Shown: positions 7,974 to 16,988 of the stretch, in pieces | Position numbering within the stretch: position 1 is the first letter of the stretch | How the letters are laid out: each line of letters begins with the position of its first letter | Source: a virus | IMG/VR virus record: IMGVR_UViG_3300013132_003789 | Coordinates: 1-21,354 of that record | Direction: 5' to 3' (one strand) | Length of the DNA stretch: 21,354 bases | Made by a program: the position numbers and the translations under genes | The notes under the pieces: model-generated | Database searches by the model: none | Told to the model about the DNA's origin: nothing | Seen by the model: the letters and a program-made list of their open reading frames with translations, nothing else

Positions 7974-8469
7974 ATGTTTTAAAGATACTAATGAATTTCA
8001 TAAAAATAGAGCTAGAAAAGATGGAATTGACAATACATGCAAGCAATGCTGGAAAGACATTAGGCAAGAAGAAGGTGTAAAAGAATATAGAAGAAAATAT
8101 AAAGAGCGCAACAAAGAAAAAATCGCAGATTATTTTAAGAAAAATAAAATTAAATATAAAATGAAGAGATACAAAGCATCTCTAGTAGAATACGAAAATG
8201 CATTAAACAATCAAGAGAACGCTTGTGCTATATGCAAAACTTCTAATAAGAGGCTAGTAATAGATCACTGTCATTCAACTAATAAGTTTCGTGGGTTGTT
8301 GTGTAAAGAATGCAACCTCTTAATAGGATTTGCAAATGATGATATAATAACATTAATAAACGCCATAAACTATCTTAAAAAATATAAGCACGGGCCTTCA
8401 GGCAACCTGAAGGAAGTGAAAAGAGAAAATAATGACGAAAACAAAAACGATACAGATTGCAGGTATTGA
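7948..8469 (+). CDS. Endonuclease VII-type HNH (homing-like) endonuclease
   Basis: 173 residues from ATG 7948, which has AAGGAAG about 10 bases upstream; a longer TTG start at 7921 is less likely. The N-terminus has a four-Cys zinc module (C5, C8, then CKQC around residues 30-33), common in mobile HNH enzymes. A Lys/Arg-rich linker follows. The C-terminal half is the recombination endonuclease VII pattern: CAIC, IDHCH with the catalytic DH, RGLLCKECN, and LLIGFANDD. Phage versions are either Holliday-junction resolvases or free-standing homing enzymes. The insertion-like position between two metabolic genes, with overlaps of 26 bases upstream and 38 downstream, favours the latter. Its A-rich sequence differs from the polymerase gene after it. 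Confidence 0.82.
   Translation: MDKKCSRCKCFKDTNEFHKNRARKDGIDNTCKQCWKDIRQEEGVKEYRRKYKERNKEKIADYFKKNKIKYKMKRYKASLVEYENALNNQENACAICKTSNKRLVIDHCHSTNKFRGLLCKECNLLIGFANDDIITLINAINYLKKYKHGPSGNLKEVKRENNDENKNDTDCRY
8395..8413 (+). repeat. Perfect 8-bp inverted repeat before the polymerase start
   Basis: CCTTCAGG, three bases CAA, then CCTGAAGG: a perfect 8-bp stem. It lies in the 3' end of the endonuclease gene, 19 bases before the Pol III alpha start codon. No T-run follows, so it is not a standard terminator. It could shape translation of the polymerase or mark an insertion edge. Confidence 0.5.
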
Positions 8470-11400
8470 GCATAGCGTTGAACCAATTGAAATAGGAAAT
8501 AATTTTTCTGACTTAGTAGATTCTATTTCAGACATGTCTTGCAGTTCTTGTCAAAACTGTCCCCTTTCAAAATTGGACGTAAATAAAGATTTTGTGAAGC
8601 CTTCAGGCTATCCAAGAGCTCGAATTATGTTCGTCGGAATGAATCCCTCAAATAATAGGTGCTCGACTACTGTTTTCGGTGGCGAGGATGATCGTCACAA
8701 GTCAATTGTCAATGAAATGTTAAAAAGTGTCAATTTGACACGTGACAACATTTATGTAACAAATATCCTTAAGTGCAGCACAGCAGACAATAAATTCGAC
8801 TCAGAATTAGCTAAGAATTGCTTTGGAAAATTCATTGATGAATTGGCTCTTGTAGACCCAGAATTGATCATATGCCTCGGCGCCGAAGTAGCTAAAATGT
8901 TCGGACTCACGTGGGCTTCTGAAAGCGCTCAAAAGAATGGCGATTATCTAGTAGCTAGTGCCTATCATCCGTCATTCTTTATCAGGTCGGGGAAAAGTTC
9001 TGAGAATAACCTAATACATCTCAAAGAAGCGATTGAAGACATCAACATTAGAAGCTTCGTCAACCTTCATGTTCATAACGAATTCTCCATTAGAGACGGC
9101 ATTGGCACAGCTGAAGAGCATGTTATGTGGGCACTTAAGCATAAAGCACCTGCCTGCTCTCTTACCAATCATGGAAATGCATCAGTCTTCTTCAAGCAAT
9201 ACGAAGCTTGCAAGCGTGTCGGCATCAAACCAATCTTTGGGGCAGAGTTATATATTATACCCGACCGTGAGCAGCTTATGCCGTACATTGGATCCGATGC
9301 CGAAGGTGCTGTTGAAAAACGTAAAGAGTTCGGAGGAACTCGACATCACATACTTATTCTAGCCAAAAACTATACCGGGCTGAAGAATCTCTTTAAGATC
9401 ACATCTTTAGCGTTCATCAATTCATTCTACAAATTCCCACTCATCGACTTCAAACTTCTTGCAGAGAATAAAGAAGGGCTAATCATTTCAACTGCCTGTG
9501 CAAGTGGCGAATTGAACCGACTCATCTCTGCTGGTCGAAACAATGATGCAGTTGCTTATGTAGAAAAATACAAGGCTGAATTCGGTGATGATTTCTACCT
9601 TGAAATGATGTCCATGAATTATGCACATCAGTGGGAATTGAACAGGGCTTTGTGGGCTCTTTCAAAGAGTACTGGTGTAAAAACTATTGTAACGACCGAC
9701 GCGCACTATCTCTATCCCGAGGATCAGAAGATTCATGAAGCGATTCTACTTCTCCAGACTAAGATGTCGTATAAACAGAAGGAAGAGGAAGAGCCGAACG
9801 AAGAGATTCCCGAAGAAGATCAGGACGTCGAGACCGAAAAATTGTGGGAATTTACCGTAAAGGACCTATATCTCAAGACATACGAACATTTAGAGGACGA
9901 TGCTCGAAAGGGACATCTATTCGGAGAAGGAAGCGATAGCATTCCATATACCGCCGCAGATAGATGGGAAATCCTCAAGAATACATATGAAGTATTCACT
10001 AAAATTGAGAATTTCGACCTTGATAAAAGTGTCAAGATTCCTAAATTGTATGATGATGGTGCCAAGGTATTATATGATAAAATTGCTGAAGGGTTGAAGT
10101 TCCGCAAAATCCCAAAGGATAAGCTCCCCGAATATAAAGCTAGATGCCGTAGAGAATATGATGTAATTGTTAAAATGGGATTTGTTGATTACTTTCTAAT
10201 TCTAGAAGAAATGATCCGCTGGACAAAATCAACCTTCGGAAAATATTCCGTAGGACCAGGTAGAGGATCAGCGGGAGGAAGTCTTGTCAATTATCTCACA
10301 GAAATCACCGATATCGACCCGATCAAGCATAACCTTCTGTTTGAACGATTCCTCGATGAGGGAAGAAAAGACATGCCCGACGTCGATATTGATTTCCGGC
10401 CCGACATCAGAGATGCCGTCAAACAGCACCTTATTGACAAATATGGGAACGATAAAGTTGCTACGATATGCAATTATCAGGTTGCTAAAGTCAAGTCTTC
10501 GATTAAAGACGCCTCCAGAATTTACAATCTTGATTTTGCAGAAGTAAATAAAGTCACGAATGCTATTCCGTTCTTTATTTACAACGGAAGCAGTAAAGAC
10601 ACCATTGACAACATGACGTATGAATGGATTAACGAACACTATAAAGAAGTATCTAACTTCTTAGAAAGGCATCCAGATGTCGACAAATTATTTCGAAGGC
10701 TTCGTAATTCGATTAAAGCGATTGGCAGACATGCTGCTGGGTTGGTTGTATCGTCTGTCACGTTATACGATTGGATTCCCCTGGTAAGAGCCAGAGAGAA
10801 TATAGTAACTGCAAATACAGAAGGCGGAGATTATCATGAACTTACTGGTCAGGGCTTCATAAAATTTGATATTCTTGGGCTTAATAATCTGGCTGTTGTT
10901 AACGACGCTATGCGTCTTATTAGCAGTCGTCATGGAGTGGATATTAATTGGGATAACGTGGACATCGAATCGCCTGAAGCATACTCTTTGGCCCGTAAAG
11001 GAGACCTCCTCGGAGTCTTCCAATTTGAATCAGGACTCGCCAACAGAGTCACATTAGATGTCCAGCCTGATTGTTTCGACGATCTATCCGCCATAAATGC
11101 TATTATTCGTCCAGGACCACTTGACATGGGAATGGAAAAAGAATTTGCTAAGAGAAAAAGATCTGGAGATTGGAAAGAACAAGTCCATAAGTCTTATGCT
11201 GATCTTCTAAAATCGACGTATGGAATCGTAGTCTATCAAGAAGATTTCATGCGAATTTTCAAAGAAATCGGAAAGTTTAATTCAGTCGAAATAAATAAAT
11301 CAAGAAAAGATTTAGTAAAGTATGAACGTTCGGTGAAGTATGAAACAGCAAGACTCAAAAGAGTCGACTCATGGCATGATAAATTCATCGGCAATGCTAT

Positions 11401-12412
11401 AAAAGTAATGCCAGAAGATGTTGCCGAGGATCTTTGGAATCTTATTAGATCGTTTGCGAGATATGGATTCAACAAGTCGCATGCCGACGCTTATACTCTT
11501 ACGTCTTTTAGAGAGTTATGGCTCAAAGCGCATTATGGATTGGAATTTTATACTGCACTTCTGAACAATACATTCAGAGCGAAAGAAGACAAATATGGAA
11601 CATCCTCAGTCGCTAAATACATTTCTCATATCCAGACTTCGCCAGTATTTTATCAAGCCGCTGATGGAAAATTTACTAAAAGAGAGCGGGTACGAGTTCT
11701 CCCCGTCGATATCAATAAGAGTGGAAAGGAATTTGAAATCGAAGGGAATGACATTAGATTCGGTCTTACCTTCATCAAAGGAGTGACTCCCGATGCAGCT
11801 GACGAAATTATCAGAAATCGACCATTCAAATCCATTGGAGACCTTATCAACTCTAATAACAAATCTCTCAAAAATAAGAGACTCATCGTCGCACTTATCC
11901 AATCGGGAGCTTTGGACTCTATTGCTGGAGACGAGAGAAGATCTGACCTATATAATCGATTTATTACTGAAAGAAAATATAAAGAAGATCCGGTCGTCTG
12001 GGACCTCACAGAAACAATCCAAAACGAAATAGAATTCACTAATATTAGCTTTACCGAAGTTGATTATTTTACGAGGCTGAAAGAAGCAGTAAAAGCAAAG
12101 CATGGCGATAAGGTGAAACTACTAGCGCTGGAAGACGCTGTTGATCTTGAAAATGGTAGAGAAGTTAGTTGTTTCTTTCGAATCAATAATATAATAAAGA
12201 AGAAAACGAAGACAGGGAAGAAATATTACGTACTAAATGTATCAGACGGTATTTCGAACCTCGGACGAATCTATTATTGGGCGCATAAAGAGGATGGCCC
12301 TATCAACTGTGAAGACAAGACTATCATCAATAATGTCTATATGGGAACCATAAATCGACAAAATAATTTCTTCGGAGTCAAGAAAGTGAGGTTTGTAAAG
12401 AAAATATGCTAA
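8432..12412 (+). CDS. DNA polymerase III alpha (DnaE-like) with N-terminal uracil-DNA glycosylase-like domain
   Basis: 1326 residues in one unbroken frame. Residues 30-205 resemble family 4 uracil-DNA glycosylases: C40-x2-C43, C115 (in NILKC) and C130, with the spacing of the Fe-S ligands, plus MFVGMNPS in place of GEAPG, IYVTNILKC, and LVDPELIICLGAEVAK. From residue 208 the C-family polymerase starts: PHP domain with H213-V-H215 (its later TDH motif reads TNH), GPGRGSAGGS, catalytic D652 and D654 in PDVDIDF and D813 in KFDILGL, GRHAAG (765-770), YGFNKSH (1011-1017), an HhH segment (GVTPDAADEI) and a C-terminal OB-like region (about 1240-1320). All three catalytic aspartates are present, so it should be a working polymerase. 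The glycosylase fusion could detect or process uracil in template DNA. The domains are read directly from motifs; the role of the fusion is inference. Confidence 0.92.
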   Translation: MTKTKTIQIAGIEHSVEPIEIGNNFSDLVDSISDMSCSSCQNCPLSKLDVNKDFVKPSGYPRARIMFVGMNPSNNRCSTTVFGGEDDRHKSIVNEMLKSVNLTRDNIYVTNILKCSTADNKFDSELAKNCFGKFIDELALVDPELIICLGAEVAKMFGLTWASESAQKNGDYLVASAYHPSFFIRSGKSSENNLIHLKEAIEDINIRSFVNLHVHNEFSIRDGIGTAEEHVMWALKHKAPACSLTNHGNASVFFKQYEACKRVGIKPIFGAELYIIPDREQLMPYIGSDAEGAVEKRKEFGGTRHHILILAKNYTGLKNLFKITSLAFINSFYKFPLIDFKLLAENKEGLIISTACASGELNRLISAGRNNDAVAYVEKYKAEFGDDFYLEMMSMNYAHQWELNRALWALSKSTGVKTIVTTDAHYLYPEDQKIHEAILLLQTKMSYKQKEEEEPNEEIPEEDQDVETEKLWEFTVKDLYLKTYEHLEDDARKGHLFGEGSDSIPYTAADRWEILKNTYEVFTKIENFDLDKSVKIPKLYDDGAKVLYDKIAEGLKFRKIPKDKLPEYKARCRREYDVIVKMGFVDYFLILEEMIRWTKSTFGKYSVGPGRGSAGGSLVNYLTEITDIDPIKHNLLFERFLDEGRKDMPDVDIDFRPDIRDAVKQHLIDKYGNDKVATICNYQVAKVKSSIKDASRIYNLDFAEVNKVTNAIPFFIYNGSSKDTIDNMTYEWINEHYKEVSNFLERHPDVDKLFRRLRNSIKAIGRHAAGLVVSSVTLYDWIPLVRARENIVTANTEGGDYHELTGQGFIKFDILGLNNLAVVNDAMRLISSRHGVDINWDNVDIESPEAYSLARKGDLLGVFQFESGLANRVTLDVQPDCFDDLSAINAIIRPGPLDMGMEKEFAKRKRSGDWKEQVHKSYADLLKSTYGIVVYQEDFMRIFKEIGKFNSVEINKSRKDLVKYERSVKYETARLKRVDSWHDKFIGNAIKVMPEDVAEDLWNLIRSFARYGFNKSHADAYTLTSFRELWLKAHYGLEFYTALLNNTFRAKEDKYGTSSVAKYISHIQTSPVFYQAADGKFTKRERVRVLPVDINKSGKEFEIEGNDIRFGLTFIKGVTPDAADEIIRNRPFKSIGDLINSNNKSLKNKRLIVALIQSGALDSIAGDERRSDLYNRFITERKYKEDPVVWDLTETIQNEIEFTNISFTEVDYFTRLKEAVKAKHGDKVKLLALEDAVDLENGREVSCFFRINNIIKKKTKTGKKYYVLNVSDGISNLGRIYYWAHKEDGPINCEDKTIINNVYMGTINRQNNFFGVKKVRFVKKIC

Positions 12413-12870
12413 TAAACCCGGTGTATATAGATCTCGAAGGAGCAGACCTAACGGGGAAATCAACGTTGCTAAAAACTACATTTCATGAAAGTGAATACAG
12501 CAAAATTATGTGTTTTCATGATCGAGGGGTGTTGACTCATTTTATATATAATAAAGAATTCGGTCGATATAGAGAAGACACGACAATGTGGCTAGAAGAG
12601 GTTGTAAAATTTGTCCGGAAAAATGGTATAATATTATTAGTGGCGGGAGATATTGAACTTAAAAAAAGGCACTCTTTAAGAAGTGATGATTGCTTCAAGC
12701 TCGATGCAATCCTTAAAATTAATGAAGCGTACATCACGTTTTACGATAAGTTCTTATGCGATTTTGAAAATGTAAAGAAGATCTATGTAGACAATAAAAC
12801 GCCTTATGAAATATATGATGAAGCAAGAATATTATATGAAAAAATGTTTAGAAAGGCAATGGCATGGTGA
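12406..12870 (+). CDS. Small P-loop kinase (deoxynucleoside/thymidylate kinase-like)
   Basis: 154 residues. Walker A is at residues 12-19 (GADLTGKS) after a short strand (VYIDLE), the same layout as the kinase-like protein at 3549-4178, but shorter. A DRG segment (CFHDRGVLTHFIYNKEF) takes the position of the DR(x)S motif, and VKFVRKNGIILLVAGD gives the next strand. A lid-like basic segment (LKKRHSLRSDD) follows. It probably phosphorylates a nucleotide-like substrate; the target is unknown. The start overlaps the polymerase stop by seven bases, and its ribosome binding site is weak. Confidence 0.65.
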   Translation: MLINPVYIDLEGADLTGKSTLLKTTFHESEYSKIMCFHDRGVLTHFIYNKEFGRYREDTTMWLEEVVKFVRKNGIILLVAGDIELKKRHSLRSDDCFKLDAILKINEAYITFYDKFLCDFENVKKIYVDNKTPYEIYDEARILYEKMFRKAMAW

Positions 12871-13886
12871 GAGCGTTCTTAACAGGTGAAAAGGGATTTA
12901 TCGCGAAAAATCTCATTAAAATATCGAGAGATAGAATCAATTTTATCAACGAAGAAGTAGCAGGAGCAGGAGATTTTCTCTTTTGTAACTTTTGTAACAA
13001 CGGAAAAGGAGAATTCGATTTTACAAATGCATTAGGAATGTCAGTCCTGAAAAAAGAATTAATTGGAAAATGCGATGTCATAATTCATAATGGTGCCACT
13101 GTTGGAACAGATGTTTGCGGGTTACACTCGAAAGAGGCTGTTCTCAATAATGTTTATGGAACATATAACGTTGCGTTGATTGCTAAAGAGCTCAACATAC
13201 CTGTCATTTATATCGGGACTACAGTCATATATGACACTCAGAAAATTCAAAATGATTGGATTACGGAGGAATCGCCTATCTTCCCTCGAACTCTCTATGC
13301 AACAACTAAATATGAGGGCGAATTAATCATTAGAGCGTATTGCCACGAATCAAGATATTGTATCCTCCGTCCTCTTTTCTGTTATGGCGGAGAAGGGGAT
13401 ATGAATTCTCTAGTTGCTAAATCAATATTCAATGACGTTAAGGGACGAAAGAAGCCATTCAAAATCTTTCTAGATAAAACAAAAATTAAGGATTATATGC
13501 ACGTAGATGATTTTTGTGAAGCAATTACAATAGCAGCTGAATTTCCTCATATCAATGCATCAAACGATGATTTTAATATTTCAGCTGATAATCCTATAAT
13601 CACTTATCAGATTGTCGACGAAATTCGAAAGAATGGAATCGAAACCGACTATATACAATGGGTGCCAGAAACAGACTATCTTGGAAATCACAGAGTCAGC
13701 TGTCTCAAATTCAAGAACATTACACATGGCGATTGGTATGCCAAGGTTACTCTAGCCGAAGGAATTAAACGAGTCAAAGATTCAATAGTAAAAGCCGAGA
13801 GCGCTGATTACAATCCATTCAGGCATCTAGACAGCATTGAAAAAAATAATATAGACATCGAAACGCATTACAATTTTAGAGGATAA
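12864..13886 (+). CDS. NAD-dependent epimerase/dehydratase (extended SDR)
   Basis: 340 residues. The NAD-binding motif is T7-G-E-K-G11-F-I (TGxxGFI) followed by a helix. The chain continues with VIIHNGATVGTD (the HxAA-like step), a conserved YIGTTVIYD serine/threonine strand, and the catalytic Y145-x3-K149 pair in YATTKYEGE, then ILRPLFCYGG. This is the classical order for sugar-nucleotide epimerases, dehydratases and reductases. Length is normal. The substrate is not readable. In a phage it could modify a nucleotide sugar for glycosylation of DNA or of a host surface polymer, but no glycosyltransferase is visible nearby. It overlaps the upstream kinase by seven bases. Confidence 0.85.
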   Translation: MVRAFLTGEKGFIAKNLIKISRDRINFINEEVAGAGDFLFCNFCNNGKGEFDFTNALGMSVLKKELIGKCDVIIHNGATVGTDVCGLHSKEAVLNNVYGTYNVALIAKELNIPVIYIGTTVIYDTQKIQNDWITEESPIFPRTLYATTKYEGELIIRAYCHESRYCILRPLFCYGGEGDMNSLVAKSIFNDVKGRKKPFKIFLDKTKIKDYMHVDDFCEAITIAAEFPHINASNDDFNISADNPIITYQIVDEIRKNGIETDYIQWVPETDYLGNHRVSCLKFKNITHGDWYAKVTLAEGIKRVKDSIVKAESADYNPFRHLDSIEKNNIDIETHYNFRG

Positions 13887-13888
13887 TT

Positions 13889-14488
13889 ATGACAAATTTA
13901 TTTGATCAATACGATGAATTAGTCGACCGACTTTTAGATCAGGGGATTAAAAAAAAGTTTGAAATTGCACCGCATCTCGACGATGAATTTATTTTTAAAC
14001 TAAAATATGACAGCATATCAGAATTCAGCAATTATATATATCAATCTATGTTGTTGCATAGAGGAGATAAAACAAGTATAAACAAGCTCTTTCCTTCGGT
14101 TACATCTAGAGAAAGACTCGATATCTATGAAAAAGAAAAATACGAAAGAAAAATGATTTTAAATGATCTCAAATTTCAGACACATATAAATATAGATAAG
14201 TTTAATGAACCTACGACTTCTCGTAGATTTATAGCTACAAATGATTCTTGTATGTCATTCGCTCAAGTCACGCTCGATGCTTATTTTTTTAGATGGGTTT
14301 TTGTAAGTAGAAGCACAGAAGTTAATAAAATGCTCCCATCTGATTTATATTCAATAGCATATATTGTTAAAAATTGGACTGATTGGTTTATTGAATACAG
14401 ACATAATAAATGGCCTTTAGGTAACAAAAAAGAACAGAGAGGAATTAAACTGATGATTGTTTTAAACAATCCTCATTACTACAGATGA
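13889..14488 (+). CDS. Hypothetical protein
   Basis: 199 residues, not recognised. An AGAGGA site precedes the ATG at good spacing, two bases after the epimerase stop. The sequence is acidic at the front (MTNLFDQYDELVDRLLDQG) and aromatic-rich in the second half (DAYFFRWVFV, NWTDWFIEYRHNKW). No Cys clusters, P-loop or membrane helices are seen. Its last bases overlap the DNA polymerase start (ATGA), so the two may be translated together. Confidence 0.7.
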   Translation: MTNLFDQYDELVDRLLDQGIKKKFEIAPHLDDEFIFKLKYDSISEFSNYIYQSMLLHRGDKTSINKLFPSVTSRERLDIYEKEKYERKMILNDLKFQTHINIDKFNEPTTSRRFIATNDSCMSFAQVTLDAYFFRWVFVSRSTEVNKMLPSDLYSIAYIVKNWTDWFIEYRHNKWPLGNKKEQRGIKLMIVLNNPHYYR

Positions 14489-16671
14489 TCACTATCTTCA
14501 TAGAGCCCGCCAAGAAGCCCGGCAGTCAAGACAAATTAGTGTCTATCTTCAAGAAGTTGAAAGAAACAAACAAAGAACTCGAAATAAACTTGAAGATGGC
14601 AAAAAGAACCGATGCGATGCGAGGATACACGCCAAAAGACGAAGAGATTCTCATTATTTTCGGCTCTAAATTGTATCAGCACGTCTTAAGAGACATCAAT
14701 GAATTTGATAAGATGGCCGGGAATGGACTAAGAGACGTCCATAAATTCTCCTATTTTGTCAGAAGAAACAAGCGTCATTATTTCATTGCTTGTATGCCTC
14801 CTCTAGATCTGACGATGACTAAGCCCGATTCATTCTTGGCATTTGAATCGTTTATGAAGACGCTGACCAACGAAACGCAAAATTTTCAAATAAGCATTAG
14901 AGATGCATACTTAAACAAGGCTCTCCCTTCACGAGCTCAATGGCCGATAGACGTTGTTGAAAGCGGTTTCTCTCCCAGAGTTAATCTTCATATGAACTAC
15001 GACGAAGTCAAGACTCGGCTTTATCAATTAATTGATCTCCCAGCATGGCATCTTGTTGCAATCGATTATGAAACTTCAGGCCTTATGTATTGGAATAAAA
15101 ATCTTCATGACATAAAGATAGTGGGTTATGCGACGGATGACTCATTTGGGCACGGAATGAATATAAATTTGCCTGGGATGACAGGAGCATATCAAAACGG
15201 GCAAACCAAAGAAATCATTGAGTTGTTCGGTAAATATATATTTGAAAAACCTAAGACACTGATTGCTTGGAATATCGGGTTCGAAATATTCAGCACCTGT
15301 AAATTCTACAATCGATCATTAACTGATTTTCTTCAATGTAATAGGATATTAGATGGAATGCATCTTCTACATATTCTTTGTGAAAATAGAAAAATAGAAG
15401 GATATAACTTAAAAGCAGCAGTCAGAGATCTATTAAATTTCCCGCAATATTCGTTTATACAGAAATATCTTCACTATCTTGAGCATTGGAAAGAATACTC
15501 ACCCGAACAGCTCATAGAAGCAGCTACTGGCTCACTTAAATACTGTGCAGAAGATTCAGTCGGAGAATATTCTCTAACAACCAGGCTAAAGAAAGAAATT
15601 GAGGATAATCCTATATCTTTTCAACACCTCAACTGCATTGCGCCAAAGGTAATGGCTGTTAAACTGGAAACAGAATATAACGGTTTGACCATAGACCGGG
15701 AAGGAATGGCGAAAGGATCATTAGCATTTTCTGGTTGGGAACTTGACCAGATTGTCAAGCCTCTATTAAAGAAGTGCGATGAGTCCGATGACGGACGACT
15801 TCACGCTGAAATGTTCATATTCTCGACTGTCACAGGGCGTGTGCTATATGGAAAACCAAATCTCAATGCCATGAAAATCGGAACAAAGCCGTCTGAATAT
15901 GTTCTTGCCGACCCAGGTCATACCTTAGTTTATATTGATTTAGATTCTGCTGACCTCAGAACCGCTGCATTGACGGCGCAAGAAAGAACGCTCATTTCAG
16001 ACCTCAATACAGAGGGAGATTTCTATATCAATTTCGCCAAAGAACTTTTTGGCAATATCGAAATCACAGAAAAGGAAAGAAATAGAGCTAAGTTGTTTGT
16101 CTTGAGCATGCTCAATTATGCAGGCGATTCAACAATTGCTAAAGACACTGGCGTGAGCATAGGAGATGTAAAAGCATACAAAGAGAAGTTCTATACTCGG
16201 TATCCTCGCATGAAAACTTATCAGGTCTATCTACAAGCGTTCTTAAAAAAGAATAATTATGTATTCTCTCCCACATGGAGAATGAGACGATTTTCTGAAG
16301 ATGATATGAGCTCAGAAAATTTATGGCGGTCAATCTTAAGCGCTCAGAACTTCCCATTCCAGGCGACGACGACCGACTTGATGGCTGTAAATTGTTTTGA
16401 TTTCATAGGAGCAACGAGGCAGTACAACGTAAAGCAATGCCTATGGAACATCGATGCTGCTGTTTTCAACGTCCCCGACGAACACTTGGACGCAGTCAAG
16501 GACAAACTGAAGGTATTTGAAAACGTCCACAGTGACATAATCCGCGGGGCAAAAAAGTTTCAAGAAATGGTGTTTTTTGACCTTGCAGAATCTAATTTAC
16601 CTATTGATGTTCCGCGGTTTACGTATAAATTGTATAAAGGGAAAACGCTTAACGAAATGGAGAAATGGTAA
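14485..16671 (+). CDS. polA: Family A DNA polymerase with 3'-5' exonuclease domain
   Basis: 728 residues. The DnaQ-like proofreading domain has Exo I at D194-x-E196 (AIDYETSG), an Exo II-like AWNIGFE (N263, E267 where Asp is usual), and Exo III Y353-x3-D357. The polymerase domain has motif A D485-LDSAD490-LR492 (Asp where Glu is usual), motif B R532-x3-K536 with an unusual LSMLNYAG tail, and motif C NID657AAV (the usual HDE is IDA). Both metal-binding aspartates (D485, D657) remain. No 5' nuclease domain is present; the first 180 residues are unassigned. It probably copies phage DNA together with the SSB-like and helicase genes downstream. No Shine-Dalgarno sequence is evident before the ATG, so translation may be coupled to the preceding gene. 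Confidence 0.93.
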   Translation: MITIFIEPAKKPGSQDKLVSIFKKLKETNKELEINLKMAKRTDAMRGYTPKDEEILIIFGSKLYQHVLRDINEFDKMAGNGLRDVHKFSYFVRRNKRHYFIACMPPLDLTMTKPDSFLAFESFMKTLTNETQNFQISIRDAYLNKALPSRAQWPIDVVESGFSPRVNLHMNYDEVKTRLYQLIDLPAWHLVAIDYETSGLMYWNKNLHDIKIVGYATDDSFGHGMNINLPGMTGAYQNGQTKEIIELFGKYIFEKPKTLIAWNIGFEIFSTCKFYNRSLTDFLQCNRILDGMHLLHILCENRKIEGYNLKAAVRDLLNFPQYSFIQKYLHYLEHWKEYSPEQLIEAATGSLKYCAEDSVGEYSLTTRLKKEIEDNPISFQHLNCIAPKVMAVKLETEYNGLTIDREGMAKGSLAFSGWELDQIVKPLLKKCDESDDGRLHAEMFIFSTVTGRVLYGKPNLNAMKIGTKPSEYVLADPGHTLVYIDLDSADLRTAALTAQERTLISDLNTEGDFYINFAKELFGNIEITEKERNRAKLFVLSMLNYAGDSTIAKDTGVSIGDVKAYKEKFYTRYPRMKTYQVYLQAFLKKNNYVFSPTWRMRRFSEDDMSSENLWRSILSAQNFPFQATTTDLMAVNCFDFIGATRQYNVKQCLWNIDAAVFNVPDEHLDAVKDKLKVFENVHSDIIRGAKKFQEMVFFDLAESNLPIDVPRFTYKLYKGKTLNEMEKW

Positions 16672-16988
16672 TGCCTATTTACGAATTTAAATGCCCTATA
16701 TGTAAAAAATCGACTGAAGTAATCATGTCATTCGGCCAATTCAACAATCTCGATAATACAATTATGGGAGAATGTTCTAATAAAAAATGCAAAGCTGCAT
16801 TGCATCGTGAAAATCAAATCATCAATTTTGCTGGTCACATAAATATGAATGCGAGCCAAATGGGAATAAACTATAGAACGTATAGAAATAAAGCAGGTGG
16901 GCCTGTAGGAATTGTTGGCGGCACATCAACCGGAAAAGGAACTCAGAAGCAAGGCGGGAAAGTTGTGGGTCGAACAGGATTAGTTTAA
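16671..16988 (+). CDS. Small zinc-ribbon protein (FmdB-like N-terminus)
   Basis: 105 residues if started at ATG 16671 (GGAG 8 bases upstream); an ATG six bases earlier is too close to that site. The front MPIYEFKCPIC is the FmdB-type zinc-ribbon start, with C8 and C11, and CSNKKC about 25 residues later supplies the other pair. The last 40 residues are Gly/Lys-rich and low complexity (GGTSTGKGTQKQGGK), probably a flexible tail. It might be a regulatory or nucleic-acid-binding adaptor in the replication cluster; no specific function can be given. It overlaps both neighbours by a single base (TAATG). Confidence 0.75.
   Translation: MPIYEFKCPICKKSTEVIMSFGQFNNLDNTIMGECSNKKCKAALHRENQIINFAGHINMNASQMGINYRTYRNKAGGPVGIVGGTSTGKGTQKQGGKVVGRTGLV

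Noticed and set aside
12497-12503. Extra ACAGCAA copy in the small kinase gene (and another at 18081-18087)
   Set aside because: Both lie inside clear coding sequence, without the 16-base context or a closing stem, so they are chance matches.
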